Part shown: in pieces, positions 16,475-26,161 of the stretch
Numbering within the stretch: position 1 is the stretch's first letter
How the letters are laid out: every line of letters starts with the position of its first letter
Source: an uncultured Ignavibacteria bacterium
GTDB taxonomy: Bacteria > Bacteroidota > Ignavibacteria > Ch128b
Assembly (NCBI GenBank): GCA_937944105.1
Contig: CALDZP010000028.1
Location: 1-64,000, forward strand
Length of the DNA: 64,000 bases
Direction of reading: 5' to 3'
Notes under the pieces: model-generated
What the model was told of the DNA's origin: nothing
The model's database searches: none
The model's input: only the letters and a program-made list of their open reading frames with translations
Program-made: the position numbers and the translations under genes

Positions 16475-17851
16475 TTATTGAAGGACTTTTTTGAGGAAAA
16501 CGTTTCTCATTTCTTTGAAGATGTCATCAATGTAAAAATAGTGCTCTGGTTTCATTAACACCGATCTTAAAATAATTACTTCCGATGAATCGGTTTGAAT
16601 TTCAGGAAATAGTTTTTTAAAGAACTGAGCTTTTAATCGATACTTTGAAACATAAATAGGATAATTTTTATTATTCATAAGTTCATTAAAAAGTTTTTCA
16701 CTTAAGAAGTTTATTTTTGATGTTGTTTTAGCTGCTGGAAAATAATTAACTATATCCAGTTCAGGATAAATTACTGGTGTAAAAATTTCACTATTAATTA
16801 ATAGACTGTAAAATTTAATTGCTGCTTTTCGAGTTAATTCAAGAATTTTATAAAAACCATTTTTACTTGTTAAAGAAAAAGATTTAATTGTTGCCCAGAG
16901 TGCAGCTGCAGAAGCTCCTGGTCTTGAACACTCCAGAGTTACTTCACCTAAATGTAATTCTTTTGAGGTAAAATAGGTATAAGGAGAATCATGTTTATAA
17001 AATTTACCAATTAAAGGATCTTTGAATAAAATACTACCGCAACCGTATGGTTGTAGTCCATGTTTATGGGGGTCAATCACAATACTATCAGCAAAATGTA
17101 TCTTATCAAATATTTTTTTCTCAATTAAACTGGAATTATTATTAGCCAAGATTTTGAAAAATCCTCCATAAGCTGCATCAATATGAAGTCGAAAATTATA
17201 TTTTGATTTTAATTTTAATATTTCATGAATTTCATCAAGTGCACCAAATCCTGTTGTTCCAAGAGTAGCCACAACCGTTCTAATTTTCCCGGATTTTAAT
17301 TTTTTTTCTAAATCATTTAAATCGATTTTACCCCTTTCATTCATTTTGATTAATTCATATTTGAAATCTAAAACTTTTGATAATCTTGTATGCGTGTAAT
17401 GAGCATTTTCACATATTGCGAAATAACCATTTCTGGTTGACAATTTAGAAATCCAGAGTCCTTCAAGATTAGCCATTGTTCCACCGGAAGTTAGATGACC
17501 AATAAATTTTTTATACCCGATCATCTTAGCAAGTTCGGCAATAACTTCCTTTTCCAAAAAACTTGTTTCTGGTCCACCATCAAGTGCATGATTATTAGAG
17601 TTATAAAGCATGGCAAAAAAATAACTTATTGAAGAAATATCTGCAGGAGGTTTAATCATTTGTCCGATATAATTTGGATGAAATGTCGGGTACGTGTTTT
17701 TGAGTCTTTTAAATAGTTTATCTAAAACTTTAGTTTGCTTTTTGTTAAGTTCAAATAATTTAAGTGGTTCGAATGGGGGAAATAATGTTTTATAATCGTC
17801 GTAAAATTTTTTTGCTTTTAATAGTAAATCAGTATAAGTTTGTTTAGACAT
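16475..17851 (-). CDS. Pyridoxal-phosphate group II amino-acid decarboxylase family protein
   Basis: 458 residues. It has the PLP-binding Lys in VIDPHKHGLQPYGCG, the upstream Asp strand HIDAAYGG, an early TSGGTMANLEGL phosphate-binding turn, and an NYIGQMIKPP N-terminal segment near the active site. These are hallmarks of the group II decarboxylases (glutamate, aromatic amino acid, aspartate, tyrosine). Substrate cannot be assigned. The CSRPGASAAALWA segment is also as in the family. The ATG has a good SD (GGAGAACTA). It stands alone, ending at the bidirectional terminator, about 250 bases after the patatin gene and separated from it by the inverted-repeat element. Confidence 0.87.
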   Translation of the reverse strand: MSKQTYTDLLLKAKKFYDDYKTLFPPFEPLKLFELNKKQTKVLDKLFKRLKNTYPTFHPNYIGQMIKPPADISSISYFFAMLYNSNNHALDGGPETSFLEKEVIAELAKMIGYKKFIGHLTSGGTMANLEGLWISKLSTRNGYFAICENAHYTHTRLSKVLDFKYELIKMNERGKIDLNDLEKKLKSGKIRTVVATLGTTGFGALDEIHEILKLKSKYNFRLHIDAAYGGFFKILANNNSSLIEKKIFDKIHFADSIVIDPHKHGLQPYGCGSILFKDPLIGKFYKHDSPYTYFTSKELHLGEVTLECSRPGASAAALWATIKSFSLTSKNGFYKILELTRKAAIKFYSLLINSEIFTPVIYPELDIVNYFPAAKTTSKINFLSEKLFNELMNNKNYPIYVSKYRLKAQFFKKLFPEIQTDSSEVIILRSVLMKPEHYFYIDDIFKEMRNVFLKKVLQ

Positions 17852-17970
17852 TAGTTCTCCAAAAATTTGTTTGACAGAATGAAAATACTAAAATATAATC
17901 GTTTTATTAGTAGTTGATTAGTTGAAAATAGAATTTGAAAGTATTAAATTAAACTAGTTCTTTTAAATGA

Positions 17971-18054
17971 ATAAGAGAGGGAGGAATCCCACCTTAAACT
18001 TGCCCAATATAGCCAATAACCCCCCATTAAAAGAATTACCTCCCTCTCTCCATT
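17971..18054. repeat. Long inverted-repeat element, possible structured RNA
   Basis: AGAGAGGGAGG (17974-17984) is repeated as its exact complement at 18039-18049, 54 bases apart. On the minus strand the stem extends inward imperfectly (GGGAGGUAAUUC with GGGAUUCCUCCC), and the enclosed segment is G-rich with runs of 6, 3 and 3 Gs. It is far more GC-rich than its flanks, has no U-tract, and matches no RNA family I recognise. It could be a small RNA, a 3' processing element of the patatin mRNA, or a dispersed repeat. Confidence 0.5.
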
Positions 18055-18099
18055 AAATAGAAAACTGGCAAAAATTAAATTATCTGAAATTTGAAAGTT

Positions 18100-19044
18100 T
18101 TAAAGTAGATTTAAATTTTTTAGGTCCTTCTTCAGATTAGGTATTTTACTGTAAGTACTTTTTTCGCCACATTCTATTAATTCTTTTGATCTATAAAATT
18201 CAAGCATGTGGAAATTCTGGATCGGAGGGTTTATCAATAAATTTGGTGGGTAATATTGTAAGTACAAATTTACGAGTTGATTTTCCATGATAGAAAAGCT
18301 TTGAAATAATGTCTCTAACATATTTGGATATTCTGGCTCGGATGTTCTATCCTTTTCATCAAGAAGATTAGAAAGCATATTTTCCGGCAAAAAATCAGAA
18401 AGTTTGTTGATGAAATAACTTTTTTTAATTCTTTTAATGACCAGATCAAATTTATCACTACTTTTAGTCTTGATATTTTTAATTTTTATAGGAGATCTGG
18501 TAACATTGACAGCTATTATATACTTTGCTCTCAGCTTTGAAGCAACACTTACAGGAAGAGGATTTACAATTCCACCATCTACGAAATATCTCTTCTTATA
18601 GTAATGAGGTTTGACAAGTCCTGGTACAGCAACTGACGAGACAATCGAATCAACAAGTGAACCAGAATTAAAAATTACTTCTTTTCCACTCACAAGATCG
18701 GTTGCTACAGCAAAAAATGGATACTTTAAATCTTCGATGTTTAGATTTTGTAAATATTGATTTAAAAAGTCTCGAATTTTTTCAGTATCAATAATTCCAA
18801 ATTTTGGGAACGATGGAATTAACATCTTCAAAGTAAAAAGTTTATCAACACTTAATGCAATTTTTGCCATTTCCTCAGGAGAATATCCAGCGCAAAAGAA
18901 ACCGCCAATAAAAGCACCCATGCTTGTGCCTATCACTAAATCAATCGGGATTTTAAAACGTACAAGAGCTTTTAAAACTCCAATATGAGCTAATCCTCTT
19001 GCGCCACCGCTACCAAGTACTAATGCAACACCATTTTTTTTCAT
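18100..19044 (-). CDS. Patatin-like phospholipase family protein
   Basis: 314 residues. The N-terminus carries the oxyanion motif LGSGGARGLAHIG, nucleophile Ser41 in GTSMG, and catalytic Asp156 in the DGG triad (YFVDGGIVNPLPV), the full Ser-Asp dyad of patatin lipases, closest in style to the RssA/YchK group. It likely hydrolyses acyl chains of lipids in the cytoplasm; the substrate is unknown. It follows pyrC by 66 bases on the same strand and may be cotranscribed with the pyrimidine genes, with no functional link evident. The C-terminal ~100 residues are helical and family-variable. Confidence 0.88.
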   Translation of the reverse strand: MKKNGVALVLGSGGARGLAHIGVLKALVRFKIPIDLVIGTSMGAFIGGFFCAGYSPEEMAKIALSVDKLFTLKMLIPSFPKFGIIDTEKIRDFLNQYLQNLNIEDLKYPFFAVATDLVSGKEVIFNSGSLVDSIVSSVAVPGLVKPHYYKKRYFVDGGIVNPLPVSVASKLRAKYIIAVNVTRSPIKIKNIKTKSSDKFDLVIKRIKKSYFINKLSDFLPENMLSNLLDEKDRTSEPEYPNMLETLFQSFSIMENQLVNLYLQYYPPNLLINPPIQNFHMLEFYRSKELIECGEKSTYSKIPNLKKDLKNLNLL

Positions 19045-19109
19045 AAAAATTAAACCATTAACTGAAAAAATTATCTCTACTTGCTGTTTAATATTTTTTG
19101 CAAAAGGAA

Positions 19110-20399
19110 TTAAATTATGCTGATTAATTTGTTCTCAAAATATAGTTTTGAATTGTTTAATACACCAACTGCTTTACCTTTTAATTTCCATCCATGAAAA
19201 GGGGAATTAATACTTTTTGATTTGAAAGAAAACTTATCAACAACCCATTCACAATTTAAATCAAGAATTGTGAGATTTGCTTCAATCCCTGTTTGAATTT
19301 TTGCTTCTCTAAGTTTAAAGATTTTTCTTGGATTTACAGACATTTTATAAATTATTTCTTCTAAAGAAAGGATACTGGTATGGAATAATTTTGTTAATGT
19401 TAAACCAATTGATGTTTCAAGTCCAACTATTCCAAAAGGAGCATAAATATATTCCCATTCCTTTTCCTCAATTGAATGTGGTGCATGATCACTGGCTATT
19501 ATATCGATTGTTCCATCTTTAAGTCCTTTAATTATTGCATTTATGTCAGCTTGTGTGCGTAGTGGTGGATTTACTTTGGTATTAGTATCGTATGTTTCTA
19601 CAATATCATCGGTGAGTGAGAAATGATGAGGTGTAACTTCTCCCGTAATCTTTAAATTTTCTTTTTTTGCTTGACGTAATACTTCTACTGTTTCTTTTGC
19701 TGATATATGAGCAAGATGAAGTTTTCCTCCAGTATATTTTAATATAGCAATATCTCTCAGAGCAATGATTACTTCGGCAAGAGATGGATGAGGTGGCAAA
19801 CCAAATTTTGTTGAATTAATACTTTCGTTCATTACTCCATTTTCAGTTAATGATTTATCTTCGCAATGTTCTATGATAGGAAGATCAAACATAGAAGAAT
19901 ATTCAAGTGCATATTTCATAATTTTTGAATTTGATACAGGTTCGCCATCATCGGAAAAAGCAACAACCCCGGCTTCATACATTTCGCCAAGTAACGCTAA
20001 TTCTTTACCCTCACGTTTTTTGGTGACAGCACCAATTGGATATACATCAATAATTGAATTTGCAGCTCTATCTTTTACGAATGTAACAACTTCGGCACAA
20101 TCGATTGCAGGGTCAGTATTTGGCATACAACAGACAGCAGTAAAACCTCCATTCATTGCTGCCTCAATTCCAGATTGAATTGTCTCTTCGTCTTCCCTAC
20201 CAGGTTCTCTAAAATGAACATGTGCATCAGCAAATCCAGGAACAATAACAAAATTTTTCAAATCATAAACAGCATCGGCTTTATCTTTTATGTTTGATTC
20301 GACCTTAGTAATTATTCCATTTTCAACTAATAAATCTAACTCGTCACTTAAATTAACTTGAGGGTCTAAAAGGTAAGCATTTTTTAATAATATTTTCAT
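19110..20399 (-). CDS. pyrC: Dihydroorotase
   Basis: 429 residues, the size of class I (multifunctional-type) dihydroorotases. It has the metal-binding DAHVHFREPGREDEETI motif near residue 60, EHCED, HLAHISAKETVE and ASDHAPHSIEEKE, which supply the remaining ligands and catalytic Asp of the amidohydrolase barrel. It closes carbamoyl-aspartate to dihydroorotate, step 3 of pyrimidine synthesis. It lies 14 bases after pyrB in the pyrR-pyrB-pyrC order and so shares the attenuator before pyrR. Confidence 0.95.
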   Translation of the reverse strand: MKILLKNAYLLDPQVNLSDELDLLVENGIITKVESNIKDKADAVYDLKNFVIVPGFADAHVHFREPGREDEETIQSGIEAAMNGGFTAVCCMPNTDPAIDCAEVVTFVKDRAANSIIDVYPIGAVTKKREGKELALLGEMYEAGVVAFSDDGEPVSNSKIMKYALEYSSMFDLPIIEHCEDKSLTENGVMNESINSTKFGLPPHPSLAEVIIALRDIAILKYTGGKLHLAHISAKETVEVLRQAKKENLKITGEVTPHHFSLTDDIVETYDTNTKVNPPLRTQADINAIIKGLKDGTIDIIASDHAPHSIEEKEWEYIYAPFGIVGLETSIGLTLTKLFHTSILSLEEIIYKMSVNPRKIFKLREAKIQTGIEANLTILDLNCEWVVDKFSFKSKSINSPFHGWKLKGKAVGVLNNSKLYFENKLISII

Positions 20400-20413
20400 T
20401 TTATAGCTCTTCT

Positions 20414-21340
20414 TTAATTGTTTTCAGATCTTGTACCAATTAAATATAAAACAGCCATTCTTACAGCAACACCATTAGTAACCTGTTCAAGAATAACAGA
20501 ATTTGAACCATCAGCTATATCGGAAGCTAATTCAACTCCACGATTGATTGGACCAGGGTGCATAATCAAAATTTCTTTTTTTGATTTGAGTAGTCGTTCT
20601 TTAGTTACTCCATAGAGTCGATGATATTCTCTTAAGGATGGAAAATTAGAAGCAGCTCCTCTTTCAAGTTGAATTCTTAAAATATTTAATACATCAGCGA
20701 ATTTGATTGCATCATCAATATTTGTGAAAACTGTCACCCCAAGTTTTTCAAGATCTTTTGGGATCATTGTTTTAGGACCACAAACAGCTACATTTGCTCC
20801 CATTGTAATTAAACCAAATATGTTGGACATTGCAACTCTACTATGTGAAATATCACCTACAATACATACATTCAAGCCCTCGAGTTTTCCAATTTTTTCT
20901 CGTATGGTATACATATCAAGAAGTGCTTGAGTTGGATGTTCATGAGTTCCATCTCCTGCATTAATTACATTTGCTTCAATCAATTGAGTTAGGTAGTGGG
21001 GTGATCCAGCCGCAGAGTGACGAATGACAACCATATCAATTTTCATTGCTTCGATATTTCTGACAGTATCTTTAAGTGTTTCACCTTTTGTTAGTGAACT
21101 GGTGGATGCGGAGAAATTGAGAACATCAGCGGATAATCTTTTTTCTGCAAGTTCGAAAGAAATTCTTGTTCGAGTTGAGCTTTCAAAAAATAAATTAACA
21201 ACGGTTTTACCCTGTAAAGTCGGTACTTTTTTAATCGGTCTTTCAATTATTTCACGAAATGTTTTAGCAGTATCCAGAATTAATTCTATATCTTTTTTCG
21301 GTACACCATAAAGGCCCAACAAGTGTCTAGAGCTTAACAT
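20414..21340 (-). CDS. pyrB: Aspartate carbamoyltransferase catalytic subunit
   Basis: 308 residues with the carbamoyl-phosphate loop FESSTRTRISFELAE, DGTHEHPTQALLDMYTI and HPGPINRGVEL, which separate it from the OTCase at 15.4 kb. It commits carbamoyl phosphate and aspartate to pyrimidine synthesis. No pyrI regulatory chain is adjacent, as in the PyrR-controlled operons of Gram-positives. It has its own SD (AAGGAG) 19 bases after the pyrR stop. It competes with argF for carbamoyl phosphate. Confidence 0.96.
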   Translation of the reverse strand: MLSSRHLLGLYGVPKKDIELILDTAKTFREIIERPIKKVPTLQGKTVVNLFFESSTRTRISFELAEKRLSADVLNFSASTSSLTKGETLKDTVRNIEAMKIDMVVIRHSAAGSPHYLTQLIEANVINAGDGTHEHPTQALLDMYTIREKIGKLEGLNVCIVGDISHSRVAMSNIFGLITMGANVAVCGPKTMIPKDLEKLGVTVFTNIDDAIKFADVLNILRIQLERGAASNFPSLREYHRLYGVTKERLLKSKKEILIMHPGPINRGVELASDIADGSNSVILEQVTNGVAVRMAVLYLIGTRSENN

Positions 21341-21359
21341 TTAATAACTCCTTTTATGG

Positions 21360-21970
<611 letters not shown>

Positions 21971-21978
21971 TTATTTAT

Positions 21979-22009
21979 CCTTTTCTATCTCGCTGGATAG
22001 AATTAAAGG
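21979..22009 (-). promoter_or_regulatory. Predicted PyrR-binding hairpin overlapping the leader SD
   Basis: On the minus strand TTCTATC-CAGCGA-GATAGAA forms a perfect 7-bp stem with a 6-base loop; the segment UCCAGCGAG fits the core UCCNGNGAG of the PyrR recognition consensus. Below a 5' bulge (UAA), a lower stem CCTT/AAGG pairs with the AAGG of the leader-ORF SD. Upper stem, 5' bulge and lower stem match the known shape of PyrR sites. Binding would lock the SD away. Confidence 0.75.
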
Positions 22010-22031
22010 TTAATTTATTATTTTGTTGGAG

Positions 22032-22063
22032 CAAAAATAAGACAGCATAGTATATGAATCAAA
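22032..22063 (-). promoter_or_regulatory. Predicted pyr operon promoter
   Basis: On the minus strand TTTG, exactly 20 bases, then TATTTTTG, a full match to TTTG-N20-TAnnTTTG. Transcription should start near 22025, about 15 bases before the PyrR hairpin, giving a leader of roughly 130 nucleotides before pyrR. Confidence 0.65.
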
Positions 22064-22065
22064 TT

Positions 22066-22097
22066 TTTGTTCATGAATTTTTTATGAGTAATTTTTG
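22066..22097 (+). promoter_or_regulatory. Possible promoter for the TonB-dependent receptor
   Basis: TTTG (22066-22069), a 19-base spacer and TAATTTTTG (22089-22097), one base longer than the TAnnTTTG box. It is divergent from the pyr promoter with their -33 regions touching. Confidence 0.35.
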
Positions 22098-22123
22098 TTA
22101 ACAAGAGAAATTGGTAAAAATCA

Positions 22124-24667
22124 ATGGTAAGTAATTCAACATTTTTACTTTTTATCTTTTTAATATTAAATCTTAACTTGAAAGCTGGTGAAATTAAAGG
22201 AAGGGTTATAAGTGAAGATAATACACCTATTCCCAATGTTAATCTAATTTTAGTTGGTACTAAGTACGGGACCAGTTCAGATCTAAATGGATTCTTTAGA
22301 ATTGAAGGTGTAGCCCCAGGTAAATATAAACTACAGGTTAGTGCAATTGGATTTGAAACAAAATTAGTTGAAATAAACCTGCTTCAAAATAAAATTGTAG
22401 ATTTAATAATTCAATTAAAACAAATTCCTGTTGAAATTCAATCAATAGTAGTGTCAGCTGCAAGAATACAATCGCAAGAAGATACCCGGACCAGTTTAGT
22501 TAATGTAGAGCCAAAATCAGTCAAAATCCTTCCTGGTGCAGGTGAAGATATACTAAGAACTTTGCAAGCTTTACCTGGTGTAAATGCAATCAATGATTTT
22601 TCTTCACAACTTGTGATTAGAGGTAGTGGTCCAGATCAAAATTTAATTGTTTTCGATGATGTGGAGGTTTTTAATCCTTACAGATTGTACGGTGCGATAA
22701 GTATGTTTAATCCAGAAACTGTAAATGAAATCAACTTAATTACTGGGGGATTTCCTGTTAGATATGGTGATAGGCTTTCGGCTGTTCTCGATGTAACTAA
22801 TCGAGATGGTTCAACTCGAAATTATTTTTCCGGTAATGCCAATTTAAATTTATCTAATGCTAATATAGTACTTGAAGGTAAACATCCATTTGGTTTAAAT
22901 GGAAGCTGGATTTTTAATTCACGGCGAACTTATTATGATTTGATATTAGAACCAATTGTAAAGAATGCAGGATTAATTAAGGGCGATTTCTCCTTCCCTA
23001 ATTTTTATGATTTTCAATTCAAAAGTTCTTTGATTCTTTCGCAAAAACATAAGTTGTCTTTTTTAATGGTCTATTCAAAAGATGGAGTTCAATTAATAAC
23101 GAATGGGAAACGGGTTCAACCTGATAGCTTTGGTATCAATGATCAATCGGTCAATAATATTTACTCATTCAGTCATAGATTTAGTTCGAAAAATTTTAGC
23201 AATAAGTTTATCATATCTTTATATACCAATAAGGGTAAAACTTATTTTGATTCGAAATTTCTTGATCCAACATTAAACAGGGAGGAATTTAAAGGTGGAG
23301 TCAACGATACTTTGTATAAATATCTACTAAATTTTTCTTTTAACTCTTTGTTTGATTTTCAAAAACTTTCCTTTGAAGATAGATTCTTTTTCTATTCTGG
23401 AAAGTCCAATTTTGAATTTGGTGCTGGCATTGATATGATGACAACAAAAATTAATTTTGACTTAATTCTTGATCCACAATTAAGAGCTATTCTAAATTCT
23501 TTTTCAAACTTTAGAACAATTCTGGACAGGTTCAAATCAAATATTGATTATTGGAGATTTAAATTTTATGGTCAGACAAATTTCCCTCTTTTTTCTGGTG
23601 GTAATTTATTTTTAAGTCCAGGAATACGTTTTGATTACTATGATATTATTGAAAAGTCCTACATCTCACCAAGAATTGGACTATCTTATGCATTAAACGA
23701 TATAACTACATTGAGAGGATTTATCGGAATTTTCTATCAATCCCCTGGATATGAAAAACTTCGAGATCAGAATATCCTGTATGATTTCTCGGATAAATAC
23801 AAAGATAAACTGCAAGCTGAAAAAGCTTATCACTACATTTTAAGTTTTGAAAGATTTTTAACAACTGAATGGCAATTTAAGTCAGAAATTTATTTGAAAG
23901 ATTTTAGAAATTTAATTGTTCCATTAAAAGTTAAAGGCACTCAGTTTGTAACCAGTCAAATTCCAGGAAGAAATCCTAAATTTTTAGATGCCTGGACTGA
24001 ACCAATTGTAATCACCAGTGATTCCATGACCACTATCCCAACCAATAATTCAAAGGGAACATCTTATGGATGGGAAATTTTTATTGCAAAAGTAAGTAAA
24101 GAAAGATCAAGTAAGATTGATGGTTGGATTTCATATTCATTATCATATTCAACTCGAGAAGAAAATGGATACAGAATTCCTTTTAGATTTGAGCAAAGAC
24201 ATACCTTTAATCTGGTAATTAATTACAAATTTTTCGAAAATTTAGAACTTGGTATAAGATGGCAGTATGGAAGTGGGTTGCCCTACACACAACCTGTTGG
24301 AATTAAACCAAGAATTTTATTAGTAGACAGAGATAATGACGGTAAACCAGAAACTCCTGAAATTGCAACTAGATTTAATTTCAATTCAAACCAGCCAAAG
24401 GAAGTAATTTTTAACATTGATTATGGTTTAGATCCAAACTTTTATAATGCAAGAAAACCAGATTATCACCGAATGGATTTACGACTGAGCTATTACTCAT
24501 TCTTCTGGAATTTGAGTTGGCTTTTTTACCTCGATATTATCAATGTTTATAATCATAAAAATGTAATTGGTTACGATTATTATATTGATTCGAATCTTCA
24601 GCTAAAGCGCAGAGAAACTTATCAGCTACCATTTTTCCCAACAATTGGTGTTAGTGTAAGATTTTAA
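22124..24667 (+). CDS. TonB-dependent receptor with N-terminal carboxypeptidase-regulatory-like domain
   Basis: 847 residues. A signal peptide (to about residue 21) is followed by a CarboxypepD_reg-like beta-sandwich (GEIKGRVISEDNTPIPNVN...SDLNGFFRIEGVAPGKY, residues 22-105). The plug domain comes next (LQALPGVNAINDFSSQLVIRG, DDVEVFNPYRLYG, VRYGDRLSAVLDV), then a ~600-residue beta-barrel ending in an aromatic residue (GVSVRF), the outer-membrane insertion signal. This is the SusC-like domain order, but no SusD partner follows, so glycan import is not implied. Ligand unknown. Transcribed divergently from pyrR. Confidence 0.9.
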   Translation: MVSNSTFLLFIFLILNLNLKAGEIKGRVISEDNTPIPNVNLILVGTKYGTSSDLNGFFRIEGVAPGKYKLQVSAIGFETKLVEINLLQNKIVDLIIQLKQIPVEIQSIVVSAARIQSQEDTRTSLVNVEPKSVKILPGAGEDILRTLQALPGVNAINDFSSQLVIRGSGPDQNLIVFDDVEVFNPYRLYGAISMFNPETVNEINLITGGFPVRYGDRLSAVLDVTNRDGSTRNYFSGNANLNLSNANIVLEGKHPFGLNGSWIFNSRRTYYDLILEPIVKNAGLIKGDFSFPNFYDFQFKSSLILSQKHKLSFLMVYSKDGVQLITNGKRVQPDSFGINDQSVNNIYSFSHRFSSKNFSNKFIISLYTNKGKTYFDSKFLDPTLNREEFKGGVNDTLYKYLLNFSFNSLFDFQKLSFEDRFFFYSGKSNFEFGAGIDMMTTKINFDLILDPQLRAILNSFSNFRTILDRFKSNIDYWRFKFYGQTNFPLFSGGNLFLSPGIRFDYYDIIEKSYISPRIGLSYALNDITTLRGFIGIFYQSPGYEKLRDQNILYDFSDKYKDKLQAEKAYHYILSFERFLTTEWQFKSEIYLKDFRNLIVPLKVKGTQFVTSQIPGRNPKFLDAWTEPIVITSDSMTTIPTNNSKGTSYGWEIFIAKVSKERSSKIDGWISYSLSYSTREENGYRIPFRFEQRHTFNLVINYKFFENLELGIRWQYGSGLPYTQPVGIKPRILLVDRDNDGKPETPEIATRFNFNSNQPKEVIFNIDYGLDPNFYNARKPDYHRMDLRLSYYSFFWNLSWLFYLDIINVYNHKNVIGYDYYIDSNLQLKRRETYQLPFFPTIGVSVRF

Positions 24668-24738
24668 TTAATAATTTCTTCAATTGTTTTTTAAAAAAAT
24701 CATTTTTTGTAACTTGATTTATAAAAAATAAAAAATTT

Positions 24739-25923
24739 ATGATTGATCAGACCAAAATATATTCTGTGTCAGAAATTAACCGTGAAATAAAAATTTTGTT
24801 AGAATCGGCTTTTGATTCAATAACTGTTGTCGGTGAAATATCGAACTTTAAAGCATATCAATCAGGTCACTGGTATTTTACACTAAAAGATGAATACTCA
24901 CAGATAAGTTGTGTTATGTGGCGTGGATTAAATTCTTATGTATTTTTTACACCTCAAGATGGAATGAAAGTAATTGTTAATGGAAGAATTAATGTTTATG
25001 AGCCTCGAGGAAATTACCAAATTGAAATAATTTCGATGAAACCACTTGGAGTAGGTGAGTTACAAATTGCTTTTGAAGCTCTGAAAAGAAAATTAGCTGC
25101 TGAGGGATTATTTGATGAAAGATTTAAAAAGCCAATTCCAAAAATTCCTTCAAGTATTGGAATTGTAACAAGTAAAGATGGTGCTGCTTTAAGAGATGTT
25201 TTAGCAGTAATAAGAAGAAGATTTCCTATTGTTGAAGTCGTACTTGCACATACTTCTGTTCAAGGTGAAGGAGCAGCAAATGAAATAGCCGATGCCTTAG
25301 ATTTAATGAATGAATATGGTGAAGTAGATGTGATCATTCTCTGTCGTGGTGGTGGTTCATTAGAAGATTTATGGGCTTTCAATGAAGAAGTAACTGCTAG
25401 GGCAATTTTTAGATCCAAAATTCCTGTAGTGACTGGAATTGGGCACGAAGTTGATTTCACTATTGCTGATTTTGTTGCTGATTTGAGAGCGGCTACACCT
25501 ACTGCTGCTGCAGAACTTGTAACACCAAGACTTGAACAACTAATTGAGATTCTAAAAGATTTTGACGATTCACTTTACAATTTAATTCTTAAATTTTTAG
25601 AAGATAAAAGGGAACGACTGAAAAATGAGCTTAGAAGTTATGCTTTTATTTTACCTGAATCTTTACTAAATAATACTCAACAAAAATTTGATTTTGCTTT
25701 TTATAAATTTAACCAATCAATTCAAACATTTATGAATAATAAAAAACAGATTTTAAATAAATTGTCTAATACGATAAATTTGTCAGATCCAAAATTAACT
25801 TTATCAAAAGGATTTGCAATAATCTGGCAAAATGATAAAATCATTTCGAGAAAATCAATGTTTGCACAATTCACTGAAACAGAAATTGAATTTTATGATG
25901 GAAAGGTAAAAGTGAATGGCTAA
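24739..25923 (+). CDS. xseA: Exodeoxyribonuclease VII large subunit
   Basis: 394 residues, slightly shorter than the ~450 of E. coli. It has an N-terminal OB-fold (VVGEISNFKAYQSGHWYFTLKDE) that binds single-stranded DNA, then the catalytic core with IGIVTSKDGAALRDVL, ILCRGGGSLEDLWAFNEE and TGIGHEVDFTIADFVADLRAATPTAAA split over conserved loops, and a C-terminal coiled-coil. With XseB it degrades single-stranded DNA from both ends. It overlaps xseB by 8 bases, giving a stable coexpressed pair. Confidence 0.95.
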   Translation: MIDQTKIYSVSEINREIKILLESAFDSITVVGEISNFKAYQSGHWYFTLKDEYSQISCVMWRGLNSYVFFTPQDGMKVIVNGRINVYEPRGNYQIEIISMKPLGVGELQIAFEALKRKLAAEGLFDERFKKPIPKIPSSIGIVTSKDGAALRDVLAVIRRRFPIVEVVLAHTSVQGEGAANEIADALDLMNEYGEVDVIILCRGGGSLEDLWAFNEEVTARAIFRSKIPVVTGIGHEVDFTIADFVADLRAATPTAAAELVTPRLEQLIEILKDFDDSLYNLILKFLEDKRERLKNELRSYAFILPESLLNNTQQKFDFAFYKFNQSIQTFMNNKKQILNKLSNTINLSDPKLTLSKGFAIIWQNDKIISRKSMFAQFTETEIEFYDGKVKVNG

Positions 25924-26161
25924 ATCGAAATCAACATTTGAAAAAGATTTTGAACGTCTTGAAGAAATTGCTTTAATGCTTGAGTCGGGAGATATTACTC
26001 TTGAAGAAGCATTAAAATTATTTGAAGAGGGCGTTACCTTGTCAAAAAGATTAATTGAAACTTTAAATCAAGCTGAATTAAAAGTCAATGAACTTCGAAA
26101 AGATTTGAATGGTATTATCAAAAAAACTAAACTCGAAAGCAATTCGGAACAGGAACAATGA
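25916..26161 (+). CDS. xseB: Exodeoxyribonuclease VII small subunit
   Basis: 81 residues, typical for XseB: FEKDFERLEEIALMLESGDITLEEALKLFEEG is split here as a charged helical hairpin that wraps the XseA coiled-coil. It starts inside the end of xseA and ends in an ATGA overlap with dxs. The xseA-xseB-dxs order also occurs in many other bacteria. Confidence 0.94.
   Translation: MAKSKSTFEKDFERLEEIALMLESGDITLEEALKLFEEGVTLSKRLIETLNQAELKVNELRKDLNGIIKKTKLESNSEQEQ

Noticed and set aside
17967-18056. 29-codon plus-strand ORF across the inverted-repeat element
   Set aside because: No SD, and the apparent peptide just translates both arms of the repeat; structure explains the sequence better.
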